Shown piece after piece: positions 44,021 to 52,405 of a DNA stretch of 64,000 bases (positions are counted from its first letter, which is position 1; every line of letters begins with the position of its first letter). Below the pieces are notes generated by a model that worked only from the letters and a program-made list of their open reading frames with translations, did no database searches and was not told the origin of the DNA. Source of the stretch: an uncultured Granulosicoccaceae bacterium (GTDB lineage Bacteria; Pseudomonadota; Gammaproteobacteria; Granulosicoccales; Granulosicoccaceae); NCBI GenBank assembly GCA_938007995.1, contig CALLLW010000038.1:1-64000 (forward strand), given 5' to 3'. Made by a program: the position numbers and the translations under genes.

Positions 44021-44938
44021 TCAGGCTTTGCTTACAGGAGACTGCTTTTTCAGCTTTAACATATCACGCACTTCCTGTGGCCCAATGACACGTGAGCCCA
44101 TGTTCTCGATGATTGTCACTGCACGTTCTACCAGCTGTGCGTTGGTTGCCAGCACGCCTTTATCAAGCCATAGATTATCTTCAAGCCCGACTCGCACATT
44201 ACCTCCGGCAAGCACTGCAGCTGCAACAAAAGGCATTTGATTGCGGCTTATTGAAAAAGCCGAAAACACCCATTTATCCGGTACATTGTTGACCATTGCC
44301 ATGAAGGTATTCATATCATCCGGTGCACCCCACGGGATACCCATACACAACTGCACCAGCGCCGGATCGTTAAGAATGCCTTCTTCGACCAGTTGTTTTG
44401 CAAACCACAAGTGGCCTGTATCGAACGCTTCAATCTCGGGGCGTACGCCAAGATCGGTCATCATCTGCCCCATCGAGCGCAGCATACCGGGGGTGTTGGT
44501 CATTACATAATCAGCTTCCGCAAAGTTCATCGTGCCGCAATCGAGGGTACAGATTTCCGGCAGACACTCTGCAATATGCGCTACGCGTTCAGTCGGCCCA
44601 ATCAGGTCTGTGCCAGTAGCCGGCGGCAATGGATTTTCTCCACCACCTAAAACCAGATCTCCGCCCATACCGGCGGTCAGGTTCAGTACAACATCAACAT
44701 CGCTGCTTCTGATGCGATCGGTGACTTCGCGATAGTATTCAAGCTTGCGCGATGGTGTGCCTGCGTCCGGATCACGCACATGGCAATGCACCACGGCAGC
44801 ACCGGCGCGCGCTGCAGCTATTGCGCTATCAGCAATTTGCCCGGGGCTGCGTGGTACGTGCGGAGAACGATCCTGCGAGCCACCGGAACCGGTCACAGCA
44901 CAGGTGATAAAAACATTTTTGTTGGGAGTCAGGCTCAT
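44021..44938 (-). CDS. cdhC: BKACE family dehydrocarnitine cleavage enzyme
   Basis: ATG 44938 is chosen because AAGGA precedes it and MSLTPNKNVFITCAVTGSGG fits the family start. 305 residues of the BKACE (DUF849) fold: AAVVHCHVRDPDAGTPS (zinc His pair), DVVLNLTAGMGGD, CTLDCGTMNF, IEAFDTGHLWFAKQLVEEG, and RVGLEDNLWLDKG. The family condenses a beta-keto acid with acetyl-CoA and cleaves it. With carnitine dehydrogenase next door the products would be glycine betaine plus acetoacetyl-CoA or an equivalent. It is the first gene of the operon. Confidence 0.9.
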   Translation of the reverse strand: MSLTPNKNVFITCAVTGSGGSQDRSPHVPRSPGQIADSAIAAARAGAAVVHCHVRDPDAGTPSRKLEYYREVTDRIRSSDVDVVLNLTAGMGGDLVLGGGENPLPPATGTDLIGPTERVAHIAECLPEICTLDCGTMNFAEADYVMTNTPGMLRSMGQMMTDLGVRPEIEAFDTGHLWFAKQLVEEGILNDPALVQLCMGIPWGAPDDMNTFMAMVNNVPDKWVFSAFSISRNQMPFVAAAVLAGGNVRVGLEDNLWLDKGVLATNAQLVERAVTIIENMGSRVIGPQEVRDMLKLKKQSPVSKA

Positions 44939-44982
44939 GCTCGCAGTCCTTGTTATCTGACTGCGATTGTATCTGCCTATGT

Positions 44983-44999
44983 ATCCGTGACACACGGAT
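44983..44999. promoter_or_regulatory. Inverted repeat upstream of the carnitine-type operon (site 1)
   Basis: ATCCGTG-ACA-CACGGAT, a perfect 7-bp inverted repeat, about 45 bp upstream of the first start codon. Candidate operator; no regulator gene is adjacent. Confidence 0.55.
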
Positions 45000-45005
45000 T
45001 ATTTG

Positions 45006-45026
45006 GTCAATGGATACCCCATTGAC
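45006..45026. promoter_or_regulatory. Inverted repeat upstream of the carnitine-type operon (site 2)
   Basis: GTCAATGG-ATACC-CCATTGAC, a perfect 8-bp inverted repeat seven bases beyond site 1. It could be a second operator, or a weak terminator for the sulfite reductase unit that ends at 45083, although no T-run follows on the minus strand. Confidence 0.55.
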
Positions 45027-45082
45027 GCCATGCTTGGTTCAACAAGTGACCCCGTGCGATGCGATCTGTCTGCCAGGGACTG

Positions 45083-45514
45083 CTACAGCCGGTTGTGACG
45101 TGCCTGCCAGATCGAATCGAGCTGGTTTGAATGTGTTTTGATATAACTCAGACCAACAGCAGGTGATAACGCGGCCTGCCATGAGTCTTCGCCATAATCC
45201 TGCCAGCGCTGCTCAGTGACCAACACTCCATCAAATCCTGCTTGAAATGCTGAGGACAATTGATCAGGATTGATGTACCCACCGGCATAGATCTTCCCGG
45301 TGTAACCAATATCACGCAACGCCTTGGCCTGTGAAAAGCCTCTGCCGTCGGCTACCCCGTTAAACACAACCATCACTGTGTCTTCGCTAAGACTGACAGT
45401 GCCCAAATCTGAAGGATCAAGCTCGCCGTCTATGCGGGTCAGTAGTTCAAGCGACTGCTGGTCAGGTTGGCTGACCGTGCCGTCGTTGCGCAACAGATGT
45501 GTTATTTCAGACAT
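45083..45514 (-). CDS. DUF934 protein of the sulfite reduction cluster
   Basis: 143 residues from ATG 45514, which overlaps the last 8 bases of the sulfite reductase gene. DUF934 hallmarks: VVFNGVADGRGFSQAKALRDIGYTG, then QLSSAFQAGFDGVLV. The family is consistently linked to cysI/cysH in Proteobacteria. Its exact biochemical role is not established; it may help assemble or partner the siroheme reductase. Longer upstream frames to 45595 only reuse cysI sequence. Confidence 0.88.
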   Translation of the reverse strand: MSEITHLLRNDGTVSQPDQQSLELLTRIDGELDPSDLGTVSLSEDTVMVVFNGVADGRGFSQAKALRDIGYTGKIYAGGYINPDQLSSAFQAGFDGVLVTEQRWQDYGEDSWQAALSPAVGLSYIKTHSNQLDSIWQARHNRL

Positions 45515-47159
45515 AAGCCACTTCCTTGAAAGCGTCTTTGCCAACGCGATCATAAGTATCGGAGAGGCTTTCACCATCAGTACGCACATCAACATAGAAA
45601 TTAACGATACGTTCTATGGTCTCTGGCACTTCGTCACCTGATACACCCGGACCCAGTCGCTCACCAATCGATGCGTTTTCATTGTGGCGGCCACCAAGTG
45701 TTAGCTGGTAGTTTTCAACACCGCCCTTGTTCAAACCTAACACTCCGATACTTGCTACATGGTGATGTGCACAGGCATTAATGCAACCGGAAATATTAAC
45801 CGAGACCCCGCTCAGATCAGTGCGCTTTTCAAGCTTGCGGATTCGAGCACTTACCGTTTGTGCAATTGGAATTGATCGGGCGGTTGCCAGTGCGCAGTAG
45901 TCAAGCCCCGGACAAGCGATAATGTCACTGGGCAAATCAATGTTACTTTCAGCAAGATCCATTTCTTGCAGTGCTTTCCAAACACTATACAGCTCGCGCT
46001 CATGGACATAAGGCAAGACCAGATTCTGCCGATGAGTCACACGCAGTTCATCATGCGAGTACCGTTTTGCTATTTCAGCAACAGCGCGCATTTGACTTGA
46101 TGTTGCGTCTCCCGGAATCCCACCCGCAGGCTTAAGCGACACCATGGCAATTGCGTACCCTGTCTGCTTGTGCGGTTTAACGTTTTGTTTTTTCCACGCT
46201 GCAAAGTTTGCGTCAACAGCAGCATCGCCTGGCAGACTGCTTATGTTGTCTGTTACATGTGTATCGTAATCCGGCCCGCTGAAATATGCGCTTATTCGCT
46301 CAAGTTCGGGCTTCACGAACTTAAAATTAGCGCGATCAATCTTTTTGTACTCTTCGTCAACTTGCTGTTGCAATGCTTCAAGCCCGGTCTCGGCAAGCAG
46401 TATCTTTATGCGCGCTTTGTACTTATTGTCTCTTCTGCCATAGCGATTATAAACGCGCATAATCGCTTCAAGGTAAGGCACCAATTCTTCTATGCTGACA
46501 TCCGCCTTAAACAATTGTGCAATTTTAGGTGTTCTGCCCTGACCACCACCGACCCAGACATCGGTGACGATTTCATTGTTCGAGCCGCGCTTTACACGTA
46601 GACCGATGTCATGCACCTTAATCGCTGCGCGATCTACCGCACTGCCTGTAACGGCAAACTTGAACTTACGCGGCAGATAGGCAAACTCCGGATGCAAGGT
46701 AGACCACTGTCTGAGAAGCTCGCACAAAGGCCGGGGATCAATATCCTCATCTGCAGCAACACCTGCAAGTGGATCGGACGTGACGTTGCGAATGCAGTTA
46801 CCACTGGTTTGAATGGCATGCATTTGGACGCTTGCCAGTTCATCCAGAATATCCGGTGTTTCCACCAGCTTTGGCCAGTTAAACTGTATGTTTTGCCGGG
46901 TAGTGAAGTGACCATAACCACGATCATATTTGTCTGCGATGTCCGCTAGCTTGATCAGCTGTTTTGAACTTAACACACCATAAGGTATGGCCACCCGCAG
47001 CATGTAGGCATGGAGTTGCAGGTACAGGCCGTTCATCAGGCGCAGCGGCTTGAACTCAGCCTCGCTCAGTTTGCCTGCAAGGCGTCGTTCAACTTGCGCT
47101 CGAAACTCCGCGCTGCGTTGTTCAACAATAGATTGATCAAAGTCATCGTAAATATACAT
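45507..47159 (-). CDS. cysI: Nitrite/sulfite reductase hemoprotein, CysI-type
   Basis: A 550-residue siroheme-[4Fe-4S] reductase. RVAIPYGVLSSKQL and YGHFTTRQNIQFNW open the ferredoxin-like halves; QTSGNCIRNVTSDPLAG and the cluster ligands in CPGLDYCALA and NISGCINACAHHHVASIG (two Cys pairs) are present. It reduces sulfite to sulfide for cysteine synthesis. Position between DUF2849 and DUF934 genes indicates the sulfite rather than nitrite role. No flavoprotein CysJ is present, so the electron donor is probably ferredoxin or an unlinked protein. Confidence 0.93.
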   Translation of the reverse strand: MYIYDDFDQSIVEQRSAEFRAQVERRLAGKLSEAEFKPLRLMNGLYLQLHAYMLRVAIPYGVLSSKQLIKLADIADKYDRGYGHFTTRQNIQFNWPKLVETPDILDELASVQMHAIQTSGNCIRNVTSDPLAGVAADEDIDPRPLCELLRQWSTLHPEFAYLPRKFKFAVTGSAVDRAAIKVHDIGLRVKRGSNNEIVTDVWVGGGQGRTPKIAQLFKADVSIEELVPYLEAIMRVYNRYGRRDNKYKARIKILLAETGLEALQQQVDEEYKKIDRANFKFVKPELERISAYFSGPDYDTHVTDNISSLPGDAAVDANFAAWKKQNVKPHKQTGYAIAMVSLKPAGGIPGDATSSQMRAVAEIAKRYSHDELRVTHRQNLVLPYVHERELYSVWKALQEMDLAESNIDLPSDIIACPGLDYCALATARSIPIAQTVSARIRKLEKRTDLSGVSVNISGCINACAHHHVASIGVLGLNKGGVENYQLTLGGRHNENASIGERLGPGVSGDEVPETIERIVNFYVDVRTDGESLSDTYDRVGKDAFKEVAYV

Positions 47160-47162
47160 CTA

Positions 47163-47483
47163 CTACGCAGCCCTGCTACCTTGCCCGATATCTTGCGTCA
47201 GTAAAGGGTGCTGTTTGAGGATCGATGGCCCCTCAACTCTGATACGCTCGCGAATCTGCAAAGCAGACTTCGCCTGACTCACTTCGATCAGGTAAGGGTC
47301 GATCACCAGATTGTTCTGCTCGCTCAGCAAGGCCGCTTGTAATCGCTCCTCTGACTGACCGTCGGTCAACACTTGTGCCTTGTCGAAGGAATCAGTCCAG
47401 CGCGCGTCATGAGTGAAATAGACGCTTCTGCCGGTTCGCAGATCGTTGGCAATGATGACTGACTGATTTTGCTTCGCTGACAT
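47163..47483 (-). CDS. DUF2849 protein
   Basis: 106 residues: VIIANDLRTGRSVYFTHDARWTDSF, then LLSEQNNLVIDPYLIEVS. This matches DUF2849, a small protein found directly upstream of cysI in many alpha- and some gammaproteobacteria. Function is not established; it is thought to assist sulfite reduction. It ends three bases before cysI, so the three genes form one unit with its promoter in the 117-bp gap to the divergent Lrp gene. Confidence 0.88.
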   Translation of the reverse strand: MSAKQNQSVIIANDLRTGRSVYFTHDARWTDSFDKAQVLTDGQSEERLQAALLSEQNNLVIDPYLIEVSQAKSALQIRERIRVEGPSILKQHPLLTQDIGQGSRAA

Positions 47484-47600
47484 GAAAATACCCTTGCATT
47501 GTGTTTCTCTACGACTAATATGGGAAATTATTCAGATATAAGCAATATTTCATGAACATATTTGTATTATGTTTTCTACTAACCAAAAAAATCAGAACTT

Positions 47601-48089
47601 ATGACAGATTCTTCAAATTCTGACAGAACAGCTGTCAAGCTCGACAAAATCGACCGCAAGATTCTGATGCAGATACAGCAGGACGCGACCTGGTCAATGG
47701 AGCGCATGGCAAAACATGTCGGCGTATCCAAAACCGCTGCGTGGAACCGGGTACAACGACTGCACGAAACTGGTGTGATTAAGCGGCAGGTAGGCGTCAT
47801 CGAGCCAGCTCATATCGGCTTGTTCGAGACCTTTTTTATCGCCATCAAGACCAACAAGCACCAGCAGGGCTGGCTGCAGCAATTCAATGAGGTGATACAA
47901 AAATACCCGCAGATAGTCGAGGCACACCGGCTTGCCGGCGATATTGACTACCTGATCAAAGTACAAGTGCCTTCAACACGGGATTTTGATGAGCTGTATA
48001 AAAAAATCGTCGCACAGGTCGATCTGTACAGTGTGACCTCGAGTCTTTCAATGGAAGTGATGAAACATGAGACCGCGCTGCCTATCTGA
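47601..48089 (+). CDS. Lrp/AsnC-family transcriptional regulator
   Basis: A 162-residue regulator. The N-terminal helix-turn-helix (LDKIDRKILMQIQQDATWSMERMAKHVGVSKTAAWNRVQRL) is followed by an AsnC/RAM effector domain (residues 75-155: VEAHRLAGDIDYLIKVQVPS). Divergent from the sulfite reductase cluster across an A/T-rich 117-bp gap, it may control sulfur or amino-acid genes. Effector unknown. A family-B palindromic repeat follows 34 bp after the stop. Confidence 0.9.
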   Translation: MTDSSNSDRTAVKLDKIDRKILMQIQQDATWSMERMAKHVGVSKTAAWNRVQRLHETGVIKRQVGVIEPAHIGLFETFFIAIKTNKHQQGWLQQFNEVIQKYPQIVEAHRLAGDIDYLIKVQVPSTRDFDELYKKIVAQVDLYSVTSSLSMEVMKHETALPI

Positions 48090-48123
48090 ATGATGAGCGC
48101 CAGGCTGCCAGTCTACTATGTGT

Positions 48124-48294
48124 GGGCTGTTTGGAAAGTTCGGTAACACTTTTCTTCGCCACAGCCGCCATAGCTGCGTTTACCATAGTTGATAAATAAT
48201 GGCTCGACGCAGGCCCTGCTATGCCTGCGTCTTTTCGCGCAAGCTCAGCCGACTGTGGCTGTGAAAGTTTGTTACCGAACTTTCCGCACAGCCC
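48124..48294. repeat. Palindromic intergenic repeat, family B copy 2
   Basis: 171 bp. The left end GGGCTGTTTGGAAAGTTCGG and right end CCGAACTTTCCGCACAGCCC are near-perfect inverted repeats, and an inner pair CGCCACAGCCGCC/GACTGTGGCTG also matches. It shares the core GCCGCCATAGC and CTCGACGCAGGCCCTGC with 22302-22438. No transposase lies inside. It is MITE-like or a large intergenic hairpin. Confidence 0.85.
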
Positions 48295-48407
48295 ACTCTA
48301 GGGTTACAAAGATTCGCTTTCGATCTCATCGACTGATCCACATTTCGCTGGCATGTTTAGTGTCGCAGTATTAGCTCGAACAGGCCTTTTGAAGCAGTGT
48401 AATTTTC

Positions 48408-50465
48408 GTGACTAAAGTCGGTACATTTTTCTCAAAGTTAGCAGACAGGCAGCGCAAGCGTAGAACGCAAAGCTCTCACCTTGTGATGGCTTATGGCATT
48501 TCAGTGGTGTGCTTACTGGCAGCTATAATCATCAGTTATTCGGTAATAGAGAATGCCATCTCGACACAAAGAACGCTGATCAGGGCCAACACGTTAGTCC
48601 GCGACATTCAGATCGCCATGACTGACTCCATCGGTGTCATCAACGATTATCGTGAAGAGTCTACAAAGAAACGACCCAACGACCGCTTACTACAACTGAT
48701 TAACCGTCGTGCCATAGCGAATTTTAAAGAGCTTGAACAGCACGTCACTCACATCAATACCGTTGAGACTGATCTTCGCACCACGCCGGTATGGCATGAA
48801 ACCCGCTGGTTTCTGGAACGGAAAGAAGACTCGCTGTCTGCAATGCTCGGCGACTACCTCAATCAAATGGAGATCATCGCGTCAAGCACTCCGGGTACAG
48901 CACCACAGAATCTCGCGCAAATTCCGGTTGAAGCAGCTGGAGCTCGAGACGGAGCACTTTTCAACGGTTATCAAAAGGCGGCAGAGTTACTCGAGGCCAA
49001 GCTTGATGAAAACTCCAATAGAGTCGAACGCATACATCGTACGCTCACCGGGCTGACAATCGCCGTAATATTATTGATTACCTGCGTTGTTGTTGCCCCC
49101 CTGTGGCGACGATTTAGAAAAGAACACAACCGTCTGGAACGAGCGCATCAGGAATTGCACGAGGTTGCTTACACAGATCGCGACACCGGCCTGCCGAATC
49201 TAAGCGGCTTGCAAATCTACTATGATCAAATGGATCCGCGTCCGGATGAACTGCATTTGCTACTGGTAAGATTCAGAAATCTCGATGAAATATATAACTT
49301 GATCGGCAGCCATAAAGTCGACGAGCTGTTGCAATCAGTGAGTCGACGACTTCAGAACTGGAACAATCAGCAACTCAAATGGTGTCGTAGTGGTGAGGCT
49401 GAATTCAGCACCCTTGTTGCAGATTCAACACTGCAGACAGAAGAAGAATGGGTTCACGCGCTGCACTACTCACTGACACGCAAACTCACGATTGAAGGAG
49501 TGATAGTCAAGCCGGACGTAAGCCTCGCTGTGTCAAAACTGGACTCTGCTGCAAACGCCAGTGCCCACAGTTTATGGGAACACCAGTCTAACGCAAGACT
49601 GGCGTCGGCAAATTTCCAGCCACCCGGCTGCTGGCTACCGGCTTACCAGGAGAGCATGAAAAACAAACTGGCCGATCAAAACAACCTGATCAATAAAATC
49701 AGTGAAGGTATTGCCGCAAACGAGTTCGTGCCCTTTTACCAGATTAAAGTCTGTGCAAAAACCGGTACGCCATGTTCCATTGAAGTACTTGCCCGATGGA
49801 TAACACCTGATGGCAACATGGTCCCCCCCGGTGCTTTTATTCCGGTAGCAGAAAGCTCGGGTCTTATCATCAAGCTCACCTATTCACTTTTTGATCAGGT
49901 ACTCAGTGACATTCAACAATGGTGTTCTTCCGGCCTGTCAATAGGTCGAGTGGCAATTAACATTGCCGGTGATGTGCTGTATCACAATGAATTACTGGAT
50001 CGACTGAAAATCATGAATGAGTCGCTACCTGTGAATTGCAAGGGCATTGAAGTGGAAATCACCGAGAATATTGCTCTGGGTGATCAGTTGGGGCAAGCCG
50101 AAGCAATTCTTCGCCATATCCGCAACATGGGAATACATGTCGCTATAGATGACTTCGGTACGGGCTATGCCTCATTGCAGACGTTGCTGGACATGCCGGT
50201 AGACGTATTAAAAATCGACCGATCCTTTGTCTTGCCTATGACCGAAGGAGGCACAGGCAACGAAGTGATATCAGCGATGATTTCACTCAGTAACAAGCTC
50301 AACAAAGTATGCGTTGTAGAGGGCGTCGAAACCCAATGGCAGTGGCGCCAACTGGCAGATTTAGGTGCAGACGAACTTCAGGGTTTTTACTTTCACAAGC
50401 CCGCAGCAGCAAAAGAAGTCTCTGCTGCTCTTTATGATAAAACCGACTGGAAAATGACAGGCTGA
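48408..50465 (+). CDS. Membrane EAL-domain phosphodiesterase with degenerate GGDEF domain
   Basis: 685 residues from GTG 48408. Two membrane helices (about 25-45 and 213-232) flank a 165-residue periplasmic helical sensor. The GGDEF domain (about 255-410) is degenerate: the active site reads RSGEAEF. The EAL domain is complete: CSIEVLARWITPDG, VEITENIALGD, IDDFGTGYASLQTLL, VDVLKIDRSFV, VVEGVETQWQW, and GADELQGFYFHKP. It should hydrolyse cyclic-di-GMP. The next gene encodes a solute-binding protein, suggesting ligand-controlled signalling; that is inference. Confidence 0.92.
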   Translation: MTKVGTFFSKLADRQRKRRTQSSHLVMAYGISVVCLLAAIIISYSVIENAISTQRTLIRANTLVRDIQIAMTDSIGVINDYREESTKKRPNDRLLQLINRRAIANFKELEQHVTHINTVETDLRTTPVWHETRWFLERKEDSLSAMLGDYLNQMEIIASSTPGTAPQNLAQIPVEAAGARDGALFNGYQKAAELLEAKLDENSNRVERIHRTLTGLTIAVILLITCVVVAPLWRRFRKEHNRLERAHQELHEVAYTDRDTGLPNLSGLQIYYDQMDPRPDELHLLLVRFRNLDEIYNLIGSHKVDELLQSVSRRLQNWNNQQLKWCRSGEAEFSTLVADSTLQTEEEWVHALHYSLTRKLTIEGVIVKPDVSLAVSKLDSAANASAHSLWEHQSNARLASANFQPPGCWLPAYQESMKNKLADQNNLINKISEGIAANEFVPFYQIKVCAKTGTPCSIEVLARWITPDGNMVPPGAFIPVAESSGLIIKLTYSLFDQVLSDIQQWCSSGLSIGRVAINIAGDVLYHNELLDRLKIMNESLPVNCKGIEVEITENIALGDQLGQAEAILRHIRNMGIHVAIDDFGTGYASLQTLLDMPVDVLKIDRSFVLPMTEGGTGNEVISAMISLSNKLNKVCVVEGVETQWQWRQLADLGADELQGFYFHKPAAAKEVSAALYDKTDWKMTG

Positions 50466-50583
50466 TTGTTTGAACCTGTTCTTGTCACAGGGCACGCTGT
50501 CTGCAAGTACTGCAACCAGTATAGGAAATTCACTTCACCAGAATGCAGGGTCGGAAAAGAAGCGCATCCGACCGGGAGTTTGC

Positions 50584-51885
50584 GTGGGCACTAAAAAATT
50601 TCGGAATTTGATCATAGCGGCGTCGATAGCTGTCAGTTGTATTGCTGACGCCAATGAAAAGCCACAGGCTGAAATTCTGCACTGGTGGTCAAGCCCTGGT
50701 GAGTCTGCGGCACTCGATGTAATCATCAATGCATTCAAGGCTCGCGGCGGTCACTACTACGATTCAACACAGGACAGTCAGATTGCCAATCGTCAGGAAG
50801 CAATTGAAAGAATGGGCAAAGGCTATCCCTCCACTCTGACACAATGGAATGCCGGCAGGGATGTACGAGAGTTCTATGACTACGGTTTAATCGATGCAAT
50901 CACTGACCCGAAGCTGATAGCCAAGCTATCAGATAGCCTACCTAAAACCATTCTTGACACAATTACCCACGAAGGCAACATTGTGGCGATGCCGGTGAAC
51001 ATTCACAGTGAAAACTGGATGTGGTACTCCACTGATCTGCTCGACTACTCCACCAAATCAATTTCCGGAGACTGGCAACAGTTCCTTGAGCTGGGGAGCG
51101 AACTTGCCAAAAAACAGATCCCGCTACTTGCAGTCGGTGATCAGCAATGGCAGATCAGGATTTTGTTCACCAGTTTATTCCTCGGTATTTCACGCGATGT
51201 ATATAAAGACTTTTATCTGACAAACCAGGGCTCCACCGCAACCATCGACAGCGCAGAGTTCAGACGAGTGCTTGAGGTATTCAATCAACTTGGAAGTTTT
51301 AGCAAATCATTTGGTGACGGCAACTGGAACACACAGGTTAAGGCCGTTGCTGACAACAAAGCTGGTGCTACGTTTATGGGTGACTGGGCCAAAGGCGAGT
51401 TTCAAACTTTGGGCAAAACTGCAGGCGAAGAATACGGTTGTGCGCTTACTGCGGGCGCTGACCCAAGCTTGTTGCTGGTGATTGATGCATTTATTCTCGG
51501 TAAGGTCACTGATCCACTTGAGAAAGCGGGCCAGTCTCTAATGCTTGATGTGATTTCGGATCCTGAAATCAATGCACGGTTCAATCAACTTAAAGGCTCT
51601 GTGTCACCTTTTGCGCATGCTGCAGAAGATACTCTTGATGTATGCAGCAAGCAGGTGCACAAAATACTCACCATTGACGACGCTGTTATTCCGCCTTACG
51701 CCTCGCACGGTCTCGGCGAATATGTGCACCAAATTGATAACGAGATCTACCGCCTCTGGAAGGCATCGCAGCAAAACAGCGACACTGCAGAAAAAATCAT
51801 CGAAACCAGTCTCAACAACTTCAAAGCAATAATGAGTGAGATTGAACAGGAAAATTCACGTTCTCTTGCCACGATCGAAGAGTAG
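50584..51885 (+). CDS. Orphan extracellular solute-binding protein (UgpB/family 1-like)
   Basis: GTG 50584 is chosen: GGGAG lies five bases before it and the signal peptide (VGTKKFRNLIIAASIAVSC) starts there. A longer frame from 50470 adds 38 non-signal residues. The mature part has AEILHWWSSPGESAALDVI, RMGKGYPSTLTQWNAGRDV, NIHSENWMWYSTDLLD, and GATFMGDWAKGEF, as in sugar/polyol family-1 binding proteins. No permease or ATPase gene is adjacent. It is 118 bp downstream of the EAL gene and could feed a ligand signal to it. The AVSC could be a lipobox. Confidence 0.88.
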   Translation: MGTKKFRNLIIAASIAVSCIADANEKPQAEILHWWSSPGESAALDVIINAFKARGGHYYDSTQDSQIANRQEAIERMGKGYPSTLTQWNAGRDVREFYDYGLIDAITDPKLIAKLSDSLPKTILDTITHEGNIVAMPVNIHSENWMWYSTDLLDYSTKSISGDWQQFLELGSELAKKQIPLLAVGDQQWQIRILFTSLFLGISRDVYKDFYLTNQGSTATIDSAEFRRVLEVFNQLGSFSKSFGDGNWNTQVKAVADNKAGATFMGDWAKGEFQTLGKTAGEEYGCALTAGADPSLLLVIDAFILGKVTDPLEKAGQSLMLDVISDPEINARFNQLKGSVSPFAHAAEDTLDVCSKQVHKILTIDDAVIPPYASHGLGEYVHQIDNEIYRLWKASQQNSDTAEKIIETSLNNFKAIMSEIEQENSRSLATIEE

Positions 51886-52085
51886 GAAAAAAGGTTGAAA
51901 CCGATCCCAGCGGCGTTTTGCGCAGCTGGACCGCGGGCTGGGTCAAGTGGGTCACACGGCGTGATAACTACAAAACAGGTCGGCCGGGTGCGGCGTTCTC
52001 ACGCATGGGAGTATTGAAACAGGCCATTAGCGAGACCCAGCATAAGGTCCGCACGGCAATTCGACCAGAAAGGTGCTTTTTGTAG
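51882..52085 (+). other. Open frame remnant after the binding protein
   Basis: One frame stays open from inside the binding-protein stop to TAG 52083-52085, reading VLRSWTAGWVKWVTRRDNY and FSRMGVLKQAISETQHK. It has no good start and no family I recognise. It may be a gene fragment or chance. The rest of the 520-bp gap before typA holds a terminator (52075-52103) and should hold the typA promoter. Confidence 0.25.
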
Positions 52086-52103
52086 TTTACAAAAAAGCTT
52101 TTT
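52075..52103 (+). terminator. Rho-independent terminator before typA
   Basis: GCTTTTTGTA pairs with TACAAAAAAGC (one extra A) around GTT, followed by TTTTT. It separates the EAL/binding-protein unit from typA. Confidence 0.75.
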
Positions 52104-52405
52104 GACTGAGAACTTAAGGTCGTCCGAACGGGTGCCATCGTCATTCACCACCTTGTAAGTTCAGCAAGTCGAACAAAACACAACTATAGTATTCACTTTA
52201 GCTGGGCATTGGGGCCTGGACCTGTATAATTCGTGCTCGCCCGCAAGCCACGCTTCAACGGGCAACATTCCGCCAGGTCAGTTCACTCCGGTCAGTAACA
52301 AATCCGGTCATGAGCGGTCTGACACAGCAGACCTGCACTTAAAAGGTCTGGACTGAAGAGCCCTGCATTGGCGCAGCCGCATTAATTAGTAACAAATACA
52401 CCATT

